From NCBI GenBank assembly GCA_015063245.1, contig SUSV01000001.1:62001-126000 (forward strand): a stretch of DNA of 64,000 nucleotides, given 5' to 3'. Origin of the DNA: Thermoplasmata archaeon. Its GTDB lineage: Archaea; Thermoplasmatota; Thermoplasmata; Methanomassiliicoccales; Methanomethylophilaceae. Numbering within the stretch: the stretch's first letter is position 1; the number at the start of each line of letters is the position of its first letter. A program made the position numbers and the translations under genes. Shown piece after piece: positions 25,390 to 34,800 of the stretch. The notes under the pieces were generated by a model that ran no database searches, had not been told where the DNA came from, and was given only the letters and a program-made list of their open reading frames with translations.

Positions 25390-26660
25390 GGAGAACATTG
25401 CCGGACGGGTTCGTCGGAGCAGTGATGGCCGTAGAAAGCATATCGGATGCCATAGTGTTCCTCCACGGACCGGGAGGATGCAGGGTCAGGTTCATGGTCT
25501 ATTCCAGCGCCGTATATCCGAGGATGACCCTCGAGGAGAGCGATTCATACTTCATACCCTATTTCTACGGTTACCCGAGGGTACCTGCCACGTTCCTCGA
25601 CGAGTACGATTACATCAACGGCGCGTTCTACAAGCTCGAGGAGGGACTCCCCATAGTAGACTCCAAGGATCCCGGGCTGGTCGTTGTCATCAATTCCCCC
25701 GGTGCCGGTCTCATCGGCGACAACCATGAGAAGGCGATCAGGGAGGCTCACATGGAGGACAGGGCGATCTACATGGGCGAGGCCCTCGTATCCATGCCGA
25801 TGACACAGGGATATGACCACACGCTCAGACAGATATTGGAGCATCTGGCACCTGTGAGGGACTCCCCGGAGAAGGATACCGTCAACCTGCTGGGGATGAC
25901 GGTCCTCGACAAGGATTGGGCGGCCGCCGTGGAGGAGTTCAGGGAGAATCTCGAATCCATGGGATTGAAGGTCAGATGCGTCCCCGGAGCAGGGGCCGAG
26001 CTCGGAGACCTGAGGGATTCGCTCAATTCCGAGTACTGCATCGTGGTCTGTCCAGAGGCATGCGCATCGCTGTGCGACTACTACGAATCCAAGGGGCTGA
26101 AGATAATACGCTCGAAGGCTGGAGCGCCGGTAGGCTTCGATGCCGTGGAGGGATGGTACAGGACCATTGCCGATGCTACTGGTAAGGATCCATCCGTCCC
26201 CATAGCTAAGATAGATAAGGCCAGGACCAAGATCTATCAGAAGTTCGTCGGCATGAAGTACAACGCGCTCCGCATCAAGGGGCTGAAGTTCTCTGCCGCA
26301 GGCACCGCATCGGTCGTGAGGCCGCTCACGAAGTGGATGTACTACTATCTCGCGACCGCCCCCATCGCCGTCGATACGGATCTGGGTTCCGACGAGGACG
26401 AGGTGAGGGAGCTAAGGGAGTTCCTGGAATCCATAGATTATGCCGAATCCTTCGGGGTCGAGCCGAAGATAGGTTCGGACATCGTCCTCAGCGAGGGGAT
26501 AACCGCGCTCACCATGAAGATAAACGGACAGTGCAGCATCGGGATCCCGATCGGTCATTCATCGATGGGTCTGGACGATGTGATCCCCCGTCCGGTATAC
26601 GGCGTGCAGGGTGCCCTCTACATCCTCGACGAGATACTCCACGGGGTCCGCGGAAGCTGA
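25386..26660 (+). CDS. Second nitrogenase-like subunit (NifK/BchB-position)
   Basis: A 424-residue NifD/K-superfamily protein, translationally coupled (ATGA) to the fusion gene, hence probably its heteromeric partner. The segment residues 7-32 aligns without gaps to residues 306-331 of the fusion: Asp7 replaces the first cluster Cys, and HGPGGC (Cys32) keeps the second. The third position reads INSPGAGLIGD (Ser104) instead of Cys. An Asp at the first position also occurs in BchB of dark protochlorophyllide reductase, where it ligates the shared [4Fe-4S] cluster. CIVVCPEACASLC near 218-230 is a further Cys cluster. NifE/N-like assembly factor is an alternative. Confidence 0.87.
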   Translation: MRRTLPDGFVGAVMAVESISDAIVFLHGPGGCRVRFMVYSSAVYPRMTLEESDSYFIPYFYGYPRVPATFLDEYDYINGAFYKLEEGLPIVDSKDPGLVVVINSPGAGLIGDNHEKAIREAHMEDRAIYMGEALVSMPMTQGYDHTLRQILEHLAPVRDSPEKDTVNLLGMTVLDKDWAAAVEEFRENLESMGLKVRCVPGAGAELGDLRDSLNSEYCIVVCPEACASLCDYYESKGLKIIRSKAGAPVGFDAVEGWYRTIADATGKDPSVPIAKIDKARTKIYQKFVGMKYNALRIKGLKFSAAGTASVVRPLTKWMYYYLATAPIAVDTDLGSDEDEVRELREFLESIDYAESFGVEPKIGSDIVLSEGITALTMKINGQCSIGIPIGHSSMGLDDVIPRPVYGVQGALYILDEILHGVRGS

Positions 26661-26662
26661 TC

Positions 26663-27439
26663 TCAGATCTTTCTGACCTTGAGCATGTAATGGCTCAGTG
26701 CGAAGATCACCACTCCGAACACGACCAGTACCGCCAGGGAAATCCATGGGAAGTCCGTGTAGAAGTCCGGCAGGCATGCCGCTCTTATGCAAAGGCTCGA
26801 GTGTGTCAGAGGCAGACAGTAGAGGATGCCCTGGAAGATGGGCTCCAGCGAATCGACCTCGAAGAAGGTACCGCACAGGAAGGTCATCGGAAGGATGATC
26901 AGGCTGTTGAACGTGGACATGCTCTGATGCGATTTCGCGATGAGGGCCGCAAGCATACCCAGCATGGAGAAAACCATGCAGCTGATGATGACGCAGATCA
27001 CCGCAAGGGGCGTGAGCTCGAGATCGGGTGCAAGCACCAGTCCGATGGCGTACATAAGGAAGCATCCCATAAGCCCTCTTACCAATCCGAGCATGCTCTT
27101 GCCGAGTACGATCGCAGCGTTGCTCAGAGGACAGAGCATCATCTCGTCGAAGCTCTTGTAGTACAGCCTCTGGACGTTGATCCTGGTGGATGTGGACGAG
27201 AACGATCCCGAAAGGGATGTCAGTGCCATGATTCCGGGGATGACGAATGCGACGTACGACACTCCGATGTCCGTCTCTCCCGACCTCAGCCCGTATCCGA
27301 ACGCGATGAGATAGAGAAGCGGACCCATGATCGTCATGATTATGGTGTTCAGGAGGTTGTGCTTCAGGAACATCAGGTCGGACCATGCTACGTGGTAGAC
27401 CTGATGGAAGAAACCGGTGTTCCTCTTGTATTCGCTCAT
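26663..27439 (-). CDS. ABC-2 type exporter permease (first copy)
   Basis: A 258-residue permease with six predicted helices of the ABC-2/NodJ/DrrB family (MGPLLYLIAFGYGL, MTFLCGTFFEV, LPLTHSSLCIRA). Its start overlaps the ATPase gene by 4 nt. It is clearly paralogous to the permease at 43316-44062: the order of motifs, VQRLYYKSFDEMMLCP versus VQRLFYMSFDELLLCP, and PMTFLCGT are shared. Such exporters move drugs, lipids or glycans, and some handle haem-related compounds. Convergent with the nitrogenase-like operon, 3 bp apart. Confidence 0.9.
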   Translation of the reverse strand: MSEYKRNTGFFHQVYHVAWSDLMFLKHNLLNTIIMTIMGPLLYLIAFGYGLRSGETDIGVSYVAFVIPGIMALTSLSGSFSSTSTRINVQRLYYKSFDEMMLCPLSNAAIVLGKSMLGLVRGLMGCFLMYAIGLVLAPDLELTPLAVICVIISCMVFSMLGMLAALIAKSHQSMSTFNSLIILPMTFLCGTFFEVDSLEPIFQGILYCLPLTHSSLCIRAACLPDFYTDFPWISLAVLVVFGVVIFALSHYMLKVRKI

Positions 27440-28215
27440 CTCTGATCACCTACCGATTTCCCGGTGAGCTCCACGAACACGTCCTCCAGGTTGGTCTTCC
27501 TGACGGTCGCATCCTCATGCCCGCCGGCGGAGACGAACTTCTGCGCCTCGTCCATGCTGTGGAAGTAATTGTAGACAGTCTTCCCGTCCTCCATGTACTC
27601 GACGGCGGTCCTTCCGGTCTGCTCGATCAGGACGGAGGGCTTGTCCAGCGCGATGATCTTACCGTGGTCGATGATGCCGACCCTATCGCACAGGGCCTCG
27701 GCCTCCTCGATGTAATGTGTGGTCAGGACTATGGTCGTGCCGCTCTGGTTGAGCCTCTTGACGACATCCCACAGGAGACGTCTGGCGTTGATATCGAGGC
27801 CGGATGTCGGCTCGTCGAGGAAGAGGACCTTGGGCTGATGCAGCATGGCGCATACGATCGCAGCCCTCTTCTTCCAACCTCCCGAAAGGGAATCGACGGG
27901 TTTGTCAAGATATTCCTCCAATCCGAAGTAGTCGGAAAGGTCCTTGATCCTGGCGTTCCTCTCCGCCTTCCCCATCCCATGGTACATCGCATGGGAGACC
28001 ATGTTCTCGCGGATGGTGAGGTCCTTGTCGAGGGAGATGGTCTGCTGGATGACCCCCATGAACTTCTTGGCCTTGGTCTGCTCCTTCACGACATTGACGC
28101 CGTTGACGTAGATCTCTCCCGAGGTGACGTTGGTGAGGGTGGAGATGCATCTCACAGTAGTGGTCTTGCCGGCACCGTTGGGGCCGAGGAATCCGAAAAG
28201 CTCTCCCTCCTCCAC
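27436..28215 (-). CDS. ABC-2 exporter ATPase (first copy), start codon unclear
   Basis: ATPase partner of the permease. Walker A GPNGAGKTTT, Q-loop GVIQQTISLDKDLTI, signature LSGGWKKRAAIVCAML (an unusual SGGWK form shared with the second copy), Walker B VLFLDEPTSGLD and H-loop LTTHYIEEAEAL. The first standard start codon is GTG at 28215, but it would cut off the first beta strand. In the same frame conserved residues (IIKIIGLVKKYGEKTAVDG) continue to an ATA at 28284, with GGAG 3 nt ahead, and no ATG/GTG/TTG before the next stop. Either a rare start codon is used or the start has mutated. Confidence 0.85.
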   Translation of the reverse strand: MEEGELFGFLGPNGAGKTTTVRCISTLTNVTSGEIYVNGVNVVKEQTKAKKFMGVIQQTISLDKDLTIRENMVSHAMYHGMGKAERNARIKDLSDYFGLEEYLDKPVDSLSGGWKKRAAIVCAMLHQPKVLFLDEPTSGLDINARRLLWDVVKRLNQSGTTIVLTTHYIEEAEALCDRVGIIDHGKIIALDKPSVLIEQTGRTAVEYMEDGKTVYNYFHSMDEAQKFVSAGGHEDATVRKTNLEDVFVELTGKSVGDQR

Positions 28216-28654
28216 CGTGAATGAGATGCCGTCTACCGCGGTCTTCTCGCCGTACTTCTTGACGAGGCCGATAATCTTGATTATATCTCCCGTGAAACCA
28301 CCTGTTGCCAGAACACTGGCTTGCAGGATATTTAGGATTTATCATCCAGCTGATGCGTTTTCCAACTTCCAGGCCGTTCAACATGCAGGCAAGGTGTGTA
28401 ATACCATGCTCCCAGGATTCTTCTGGATTATCGGTGTCGTTGCGACGATATTAATGCATCACATTGGTCGCTTTGGTGACGTCTTTTTCATTCATCGTTG
28501 AAGCGTTAATTGGAATGTTATGGTGAAGGCGCGTCTGTGTATCTGCATCCCCATAGGGGCACTACCGGAGTGCAAATGTCTGCGCTGCTAGAGAGAATAT
28601 TAGTTTGAAATTTACAGAATTTTTTTAATAATTTCAAACTAATTTTTTTCTATC
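28216..28654. other. Intergenic region before the DUF4143 ATPase
   Basis: Up to 28284 this is the conserved N-terminal coding part of the ABC ATPase. The remaining 370 bp hold a small GCCAG/CTGGC hairpin (near 28307-28322) and, at the far end, the long dyad 28599-28643. No convincing gene; short frames here show no family resemblance. Confidence 0.5.
28599..28643. repeat. 14-bp perfect inverted repeat, operator-like
   Basis: ATTAGTTTGAAATT (28599-28612) and its exact reverse complement (28630-28643), 17-bp A/T-rich spacer, then a T-run. It ends 11 bp before the ATPase ATG, suiting autoregulation or a leader hairpin. Confidence 0.65.
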
Positions 28655-29875
28655 ATGTCCGAGAGACTGCTGTTCCGTGAGAAATACCTGGAAAGAATAA
28701 GGCCATACTATGAGATGGATACTGTCAAGGTGATAGCAGGACCCAGGCGTGCAGGTAAGTCAGTGATTCTCGCTGCTATCAGGGACGAGATTGATGCTGA
28801 CTCCGAACACAAGATCTACGTGAATTTCGAGGATATGGATTATGATTACATCAGGAACGCCTCGGATCTGAACAGATATGTATCCCAAAGAATCGGAGAG
28901 GGGAGGTATTACCTTTTCTTCGATGAGATACAGCATGTAATGCACTTCGAGAAGGCCATAGCATCATTCAAATCGAAATACGACTGTTCCATCTTTATAA
29001 CTGGAAGCAACAGCGAGCTGCTGTCGGGCGAATTGTCGACACTTCTAGTCGGAAGGACAAAAGAGTTTCTGATCCAGCCGTTCACTTACTCGGAGGCGAA
29101 AGAATATCTGGAGCTGTCGGGGAAGGAAACGGAAGGTGCTTTTGATAGCTATCTTCGCATGGGCGGTTACCCCCAGCGTTTCCAACAGCCGTCGGAGAAT
29201 GCAGTGAGGGAATATCTTCAGGATCTCTTTGAATCCATACTCAGGAAAGATCTACTCAAAAGGAACAATGAACGTACCGCCGAGAAACTTAGAAGGGTAG
29301 CATCGTTCGTATTGGCCAACAGCGGTTCGAGATTCTCCGCTCAGAACGTGGTGGATTATCTGAACAAGATACACAAATCGGAGAAGTACATATCCCTTCA
29401 GACGGTGTACAATTATCTTGAGAGGATGGAGAAGGCCTTCCTGATAAAAGGCGTGAGGAAGTACAATATCGCAGGGAAAGAGGTGAAGAGCTCCGTTGCC
29501 AAGTACTATGCTTTGGACAACGGGATGTCGTTCATCAATACCAATTCCACCGACATCAGAGATACCTTCTTCTTGGAGTCACTGGTCTATCAGGAATTGA
29601 TCTCCCGTGGTTATGAGGTCTATGTGGGTGAAACGTACAGGAGCGAGGTGGATTTCATCGCTGTGAAAAACGGGAAGAAATGCTTCGTGCAAGTGGCATA
29701 CTTGCTTGCCGACGAAAGGACAATCGAAAGGGAATTCGGAGCATTCGGTCCGATAAGGGACAATTCTCCTAAATTCGTGCTTTCGCTGGACAGACTGGAT
29801 ATGTCACGCGACGGCATCACTCATATGAACATTATCGATTATTTGGAAGGGAAATCGGACCTCATACTGACGTAA
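28655..29875 (+). CDS. AAA ATPase with DUF4143 domain
   Basis: A 406-residue member of the large AAA(14)-DUF4143 family. Residues 20-150 form a P-loop ATPase: Walker A GPRRAGKSV near 28-36, Walker B LFFDEIQHV near 89-97, and ITGSNSELLSGELSTLLVGR sensor region. The C-terminal part is a DUF4143 domain with a restriction-endonuclease-like segment (YVGETYRSEVDFIAV and KCFVQVAYLLAD). Such genes are patchily distributed, often in many copies per genome, and function is unsettled. Base use is more A/T-rich than its neighbours and it carries its own dyad, which suggests acquisition. It interrupts the chelatase/reductase locus. Confidence 0.93.
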   Translation: MSERLLFREKYLERIRPYYEMDTVKVIAGPRRAGKSVILAAIRDEIDADSEHKIYVNFEDMDYDYIRNASDLNRYVSQRIGEGRYYLFFDEIQHVMHFEKAIASFKSKYDCSIFITGSNSELLSGELSTLLVGRTKEFLIQPFTYSEAKEYLELSGKETEGAFDSYLRMGGYPQRFQQPSENAVREYLQDLFESILRKDLLKRNNERTAEKLRRVASFVLANSGSRFSAQNVVDYLNKIHKSEKYISLQTVYNYLERMEKAFLIKGVRKYNIAGKEVKSSVAKYYALDNGMSFINTNSTDIRDTFFLESLVYQELISRGYEVYVGETYRSEVDFIAVKNGKKCFVQVAYLLADERTIEREFGAFGPIRDNSPKFVLSLDRLDMSRDGITHMNIIDYLEGKSDLILT

Positions 29876-30060
29876 AGATTGGGAATCCCTGGAATAATTC
29901 CCGGAATTCCAAACAAACGAATGTGCATCTACCTTCCGAGAACAATTATTGTTGCTGATGACGTGTAGATTCATTGCGGATTTACTTTCCATTAGTGCGA
30001 CCATGTAACTATGTTTTCAGTCGGTACTGAGAGAGTGGAAATTGAGTCAGGGAAGCCCCC

Positions 30061-30075
30061 GGCCCCGAAGGGGCC
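30061..30075. terminator. GGCCCC/GGGGCC hairpin after the flavodoxin gene
   Basis: A perfect 6-bp stem with a 3-nt loop between the ATPase and the convergent flavodoxin gene; no clear U-run. The rest of 29876-30102 shows only imperfect short repeats. Confidence 0.4.
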
Positions 30076-30102
30076 TGAGGGCCTGTTAAAGTTTAGATAA
30101 TC

Positions 30103-30624
30103 TCAGAGCTTCGAAGCGAAGTCCCTGATCTCCTTCAGCTTCGCATCGGACTTGTTCTCTCCGCCGTTGGCGGTGATGACTCCCATGTCCTGGATTCCGG
30201 TGTATGCCATGTATCCCTTGTACTGGGCGATGGCGGAGTCGTACACTCCGGGCGATCTGGAGGAGAGGAGCAGTGCTGCCTTTTTGGCTTTCTGGGGCTT
30301 TCCGACGCAGTATACCCTCTGGATGGCGCTCTCCATCTGGGCGGTCATTCCGAAGTAGTAGATCGGTGATGCGAACACGACCATATCTGCCTCGAGGTAT
30401 GCGGGCATGATCTTCTCGAGGTCGTCCTTCTGCACGCACTGTCCCTGTCCTTTCGTGTGGCAGTACTCGCAGCCGAGGCATCCGGCGATCTTCATCTTTC
30501 CTACCTGGTATTCCTCGACCTCGTGTCCTGCGGCCTTCGCTCCCTCGCAGAATGCCTGGACCATTGCCGAAGTGTTCTCTTTCCTAGGGCTTCCGTTGAA
30601 AATTGCAATCTTCATGATGTTCAT
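30103..30624 (-). CDS. Flavodoxin-fold NADPH-dependent FMN reductase family protein
   Basis: A 173-residue flavin reductase/flavodoxin. Seen: FMN loop NGSPRKENTSAMVQAF at about residues 10-25, cysteines in GCLGCEYCHTKGQGQC near 48-63, and ASPIYYFGMTAQM near 85-97. It shares the layout of the protein at 21.8 kb, including the compact Cys set. A third-codon ATG (30615) gives a shorter start. A short frame upstream ends in an ATGA overlap with this start. Confidence 0.88.
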   Translation of the reverse strand: MNIMKIAIFNGSPRKENTSAMVQAFCEGAKAAGHEVEEYQVGKMKIAGCLGCEYCHTKGQGQCVQKDDLEKIMPAYLEADMVVFASPIYYFGMTAQMESAIQRVYCVGKPQKAKKAALLLSSRSPGVYDSAIAQYKGYMAYTGIQDMGVITANGGENKSDAKLKEIRDFASKL

Positions 30625-30773
30625 CTCTTCGTCTTAAGCGGTTTCCACCAGTGTCTCGGCGAATACGCTCCAGCCTCATGGATCAGCATCTCGTCGGGAT
30701 CAATCTCACAGATTCCACCGGCGGTCCCCCGAAGGGACCGATGGTATAGGGAGTCATCTGTTCTGGGTGTTCC
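30621..30773 (-). pseudogene. Possible decayed small gene upstream of the flavodoxin
   Basis: The 30625-30852 gap holds a short frame that ends in an ATGA overlap with the flavodoxin start and reads GGICEIDPDEMLIHEAGAYS, then PRHWWKPLK, which looks protein-like. Its only ATG (30689) gives 22 residues. An ATG in a neighbouring frame near 30760 opens with MTPYTIGPFGGPP and stops soon after. Together they suggest a frameshifted small gene; chance is possible. Confidence 0.25.
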
Positions 30774-30852
30774 TTCAGATATCGATAATGTAGATATTAT
30801 ACTGACGGTGGGTCCATCGTGTCCGGGCTAAGCACGCCGTCAGCGACACGGC

Positions 30853-31872
30853 TCATTCCTGCTCGCGGAACTCTTCGAGCATCTTGTTGAGGGATGCCGG
30901 GTCGTTCTGCAGGCTGCGGAACGAGAGTTCGGTGGGGTTGAAACCGTTGTATCCGTAGTCGATGAAGAGATCGGCTGCATCGAGGATCTGCTTGACGTAG
31001 TATGTGATCGAGTATGTCATCCATTCCGTCTTGTCCTCGGTGGAGGCGTCGACGACGCTCTTTGTGTCAGTCAGTGTGCAGTCCTTGGTGACATCGAAGG
31101 CCGGGGCCATCCTGGCAGCCGTCTTATCGAGGCCTTCGAAGGAGAATTCTATCTTCGCGAAGCGCTCCGGATCGGATTCGAGCAGATTCCTGGTGACCTT
31201 CGAGAACCTGGACTTCTGCTTCACGGAGTCCACCATCTCGCAGACCTTGGAGTTCTCGATGTCGAGATACAGGTCGCCGGTGAACGGGAGCGTGAAGATC
31301 TGCGTCATCTCTCCGATGATCCCGGGCTTCACGCATCTCCTGCCCTTCCTGACCCCTGATGTGAGGTATGTGGCGACAGCGAACTCGGCATACTCGCGTG
31401 TGCGCGGAGGGAAGTTGTCGAACCACTCCTTCGTCTCCTTGTAGTTGGGGTCGTCAGGCTTGCTCATGGTCTTCCACATCATCTGGAATCCCATAAGCCC
31501 TCCCGAATCGTCAGTGGGCGAGACCTCTTGATAGTCGACGAGCGTGGGGATGAGATAATCTTCCGATGTCCCCATCCATTCGACGGTGGTCTCCCACCTG
31601 TCGCCGAAATCGTAGTTGTAGTGGATGGGTTGATCCTGATAATCCGCGATGGCGAACTCCCTCTCATCCTTGACGTCGGGGATGGCCGTATGGCCGATGA
31701 GCTCCCTCTGCTTCCCTACGACGAACTCGTGGAGATGGGAGTCGATCCATCCGAATGAATCCTGAATCGCACGGTGGAGGTCGAAGAACGACGACTCTGC
31801 GGGAATCGCTACCGTTCTCGTGATCTGCGGCTTGGAGCCGTCCAGTGTGAATTTCAGGATGAATGAGGTCAT
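30853..31872 (-). CDS. Plasmid pRiA4b ORF-3-like (TnpR-like) family protein
   Basis: A 339-residue protein. Residues 1-180 match the pRiA4b ORF-3 family (FILKFTLDGSKPQITRTVAI, then FFDLHRAIQDSFGWIDSHLHEF, and YNYDFGDRWETTVEWMG), a domain of unknown function first noticed next to IS1096 and on plasmids but widespread on chromosomes. The C-terminal 150 residues are not recognisable. No insertion-sequence ends were seen around it. It lies 25 bp after the first CobN gene and in the same direction, so it could be read through from it. Confidence 0.85.
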   Translation of the reverse strand: MTSFILKFTLDGSKPQITRTVAIPAESSFFDLHRAIQDSFGWIDSHLHEFVVGKQRELIGHTAIPDVKDEREFAIADYQDQPIHYNYDFGDRWETTVEWMGTSEDYLIPTLVDYQEVSPTDDSGGLMGFQMMWKTMSKPDDPNYKETKEWFDNFPPRTREYAEFAVATYLTSGVRKGRRCVKPGIIGEMTQIFTLPFTGDLYLDIENSKVCEMVDSVKQKSRFSKVTRNLLESDPERFAKIEFSFEGLDKTAARMAPAFDVTKDCTLTDTKSVVDASTEDKTEWMTYSITYYVKQILDAADLFIDYGYNGFNPTELSFRSLQNDPASLNKMLEEFREQE

Positions 31873-31897
31873 GCGGTGCCCGATGACATCGATATAA

Positions 31898-34800
31898 TTA
31901 TGATTTGTCCTGCAGTCCCTCGATTCTCTCCTCGAGGTCCATGAAGAGGTCCTTCAGCTTCTCGATGGTCTCCGGATCGGCATTCCACATGCCTCTGTCG
32001 TAAGCTTCCATGAGGCGGTTCACCATCTCCATGGTCGCATAGGGGTTGCTCTCCTCCATCCACTCCCGCGTCTCAGGGTCGAATAGGTATTTTTCTGCAA
32101 GACCTTGATACATCCAGTCATCCGCGATATCCGACGTGGCGTCCCACCCGAAGGTGAACTCCGTCAGGTTGGTGACCTCAGCCACGCCGCGGAAGCCATG
32201 CTGTTTCAGACCATTGATGTACTTCGGATTGAGCGCCTTGCTCCTGTACACGAACTGGAGCTCCTGCTTTGAATCCCTCAGCTTCACCTTGTCCGGATCG
32301 GAGCCGTCGCCCATGAATGATACCGCGTCCTGATTGCCGTAAGCCTTGACGAATGCGTTCAGCCCGCCCAGATACGAGTAGAAGTCGTCGACATCGAGCA
32401 CATCTATCTCTCTGTCCGGGACGTTCTTGACTGTGATGCCCACCTTACCGAACCTCTTCATGAACTGGTCCTTCATCTGGACCCCGGACATGCCCCTGCC
32501 GTAGGCATAGCTGCCCCATTCCATGTAGATGTCCGCCAGGTCCCTGACGGTCTTCCAGTCCCCGTATTCGATGGCATGGTTCACACCTGCGCCGTAGGCG
32601 CCCGGAGGGCATCCGAATATACGGACGGAGTTCTTCTTCCTCGCCTCGTCGACGGTCATGCCGTTCGCAAGCGATTCCACGATGTCCCTGCGGAGATTGG
32701 CGGCGAGATAGTTGTCCTTGTCGTCCTCATCCAGTTCAGAGACCATCCTGACCGCATCGTCTATGAGATCTATCAGATTCGGGAACGCATCCCTGAACAG
32801 GCCTGTGATCCTGACGGTGACGTCGATCCTCGGCCTTCCCAGCTCGGACAGGGGGATTACCTCCAATCCCGTGACCTGCCCGCCCGTCTCCGACCAGACC
32901 GGTCTGACGCCCATCAGCCATAGGATGTAAGCAACGTCGTCCCCGTTGGTCTTCATCGTATCGGTGGCCCAGATGATGAAGCCGACCTCCTGCGGATACA
33001 TGCCCTTGTCGTCGATGTACCTTTGGATCATCTGGTCGGCCATCTTCCTCCCGATCTCCCATGACGACTTCGGAGGTATGGTATCGGGATCCACGCTGTA
33101 GTAGTTCCTGCCCATCGGGAGTATGTGGGCGTTCCCCCTCATCGGGGCGCCCGAAGGTCCCGGGAGAACATACCCGCCGTCACAGGCATGGATGATGTTG
33201 TCCATCTCGTCGCTCATTTTCGAGATGTTCTTCGAGAGTGTGCTGCAAACGTATACGACAGAGGCCCTCAGATCATCCGTCATCGGGTCGAACAATCCAA
33301 TGCAGGAATCGAGGTCGTAATCCTTCTCGCGCATCTGTGCCAGCAATCCCATAAGTTCAGAATCCAACCTGTCGATTATGAGTCCGTTGACCTCTCCGCC
33401 GGTCAAGGAAGACGGGGATTCCAAGAGGGCATCGATGTCATACGATCTCGATGCATAGAACGATGCTCTGAGCGATGGGACGTCCCCGTTCCTGAGTCTC
33501 ATGAGGCCGTAGATCATCTCGTCCAAAAGCTCCCCTTCGGGCGCCCTTCCGAGGATGTGCAGGCCATCCCTGATCAGAGCATCCTTGACCTCCGTGATGT
33601 ACTCGTGTATGTCGTCAAGATGGTATTCCAGCTCCTCGGCAGTTATGCCGCTGTCAAGGTTCAGATCTCTGAGCATATCCGATTTCTTCAGCGCTTCAAG
33701 TATCTCTGTAAGCATCGCCTTCTTCCTCTCATCGTTCTGCGATGCCTTGGATCTGAAGTAGCTCTGAAGGGGCTCATCAACCGCCGAGATGTCGTCGTAG
33801 CTGCCTGCGCGTGTCATGGTCGGGCACATGTGGCCGATGAGTACTGCCTCCGACCTGCGTTTGCATTGGATTCCCTCGCCCGGATCATCGATGATGTATG
33901 GATAGATGTGCGGTATCCCGTCCAGCACCAGGTCGGGGAAGCATTTCGACGAGAGCCCGTGGTTCTTACCGGGAAGCCATTCCAGTGTGCCGTGGGTGCC
34001 GATATGGAACACGACATTGGCTTTGAAATCGTTCTTCAGCCACCTGTAGAACTCGAGATACTGGTGCGGGCACGGTATGAGCGGATCGTGATAGACGGCC
34101 TCCATCTGCTCCGCCCATCCCCTGAGGGGCTGGAACCCGATGTAGATGTTCCCGTTCACTATGCCGGGGATGACGAACTTCCCCGAATCCACTGAGATCT
34201 CACCCGGCGGCTTCCCCCAGCTCCTCTCCATCATATTCCTGTTGAACTCGGAGAGCCTGTTGTAATGCTCAAGATAATCGGAGTTGTCCACCAGAGCCAC
34301 GGCCTTCTCCCTGACCCTCTCAGAGGAGGACCATTCGAGGTCGTTGGTTATGTTGTCCACGATCTCATCGATCAGGGCCTTGCCGTTCTCAGGTACATGG
34401 TCAAGCGTGTATCCCTCTTTACCGAATCTTTTCAGCATATCGCTGATGCTCTCGATGCTGTCCAGCCCTGCGGCTCCGCCGATGCGCCCCGTCTCGGGCC
34501 TGGATTGGTACATCAGGATCGCTATCCTTCTCTCCGAACGAGGTGTCCGTGAAAGGATCGCCCAGGACCTCATCATCTTCGCCAGATGATCGATCCTGTC
34601 ATCTATCGGGGAGTATCTCTTCATGCTTTTCCCGGATTCGTTGCTGGCGATGGGCACCGTGATTATCTGACCGTCGAGCTCCGGCCATATTATGCTCATG
34701 CTGAGCTCCGCTTTGCTCAGCCCCTCGGTCGTCTCCTCATAGTCGGCGAAATGGCCGGATATCATCATCACCTGCATCACGGGGATGTCGGTGAGGGTAT

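Noticed and set aside
23242-26660. Genuine nitrogen-fixation genes
   Set aside because: No nifK/E/N/B set, the partner subunit lacks two of three P-cluster Cys, and the context is chelatases. A tetrapyrrole-type reductase fits better.
30853-31872. Insertion-sequence gene (TnpR label)
   Set aside because: The family name comes from neighbours of IS1096. No terminal inverted repeats, target duplication or transposase were seen here.
33125-34195. 356-codon plus-strand frame inside the first CobN gene
   Set aside because: Shadow frame; the CobN motifs lie on the minus strand and continue without break.
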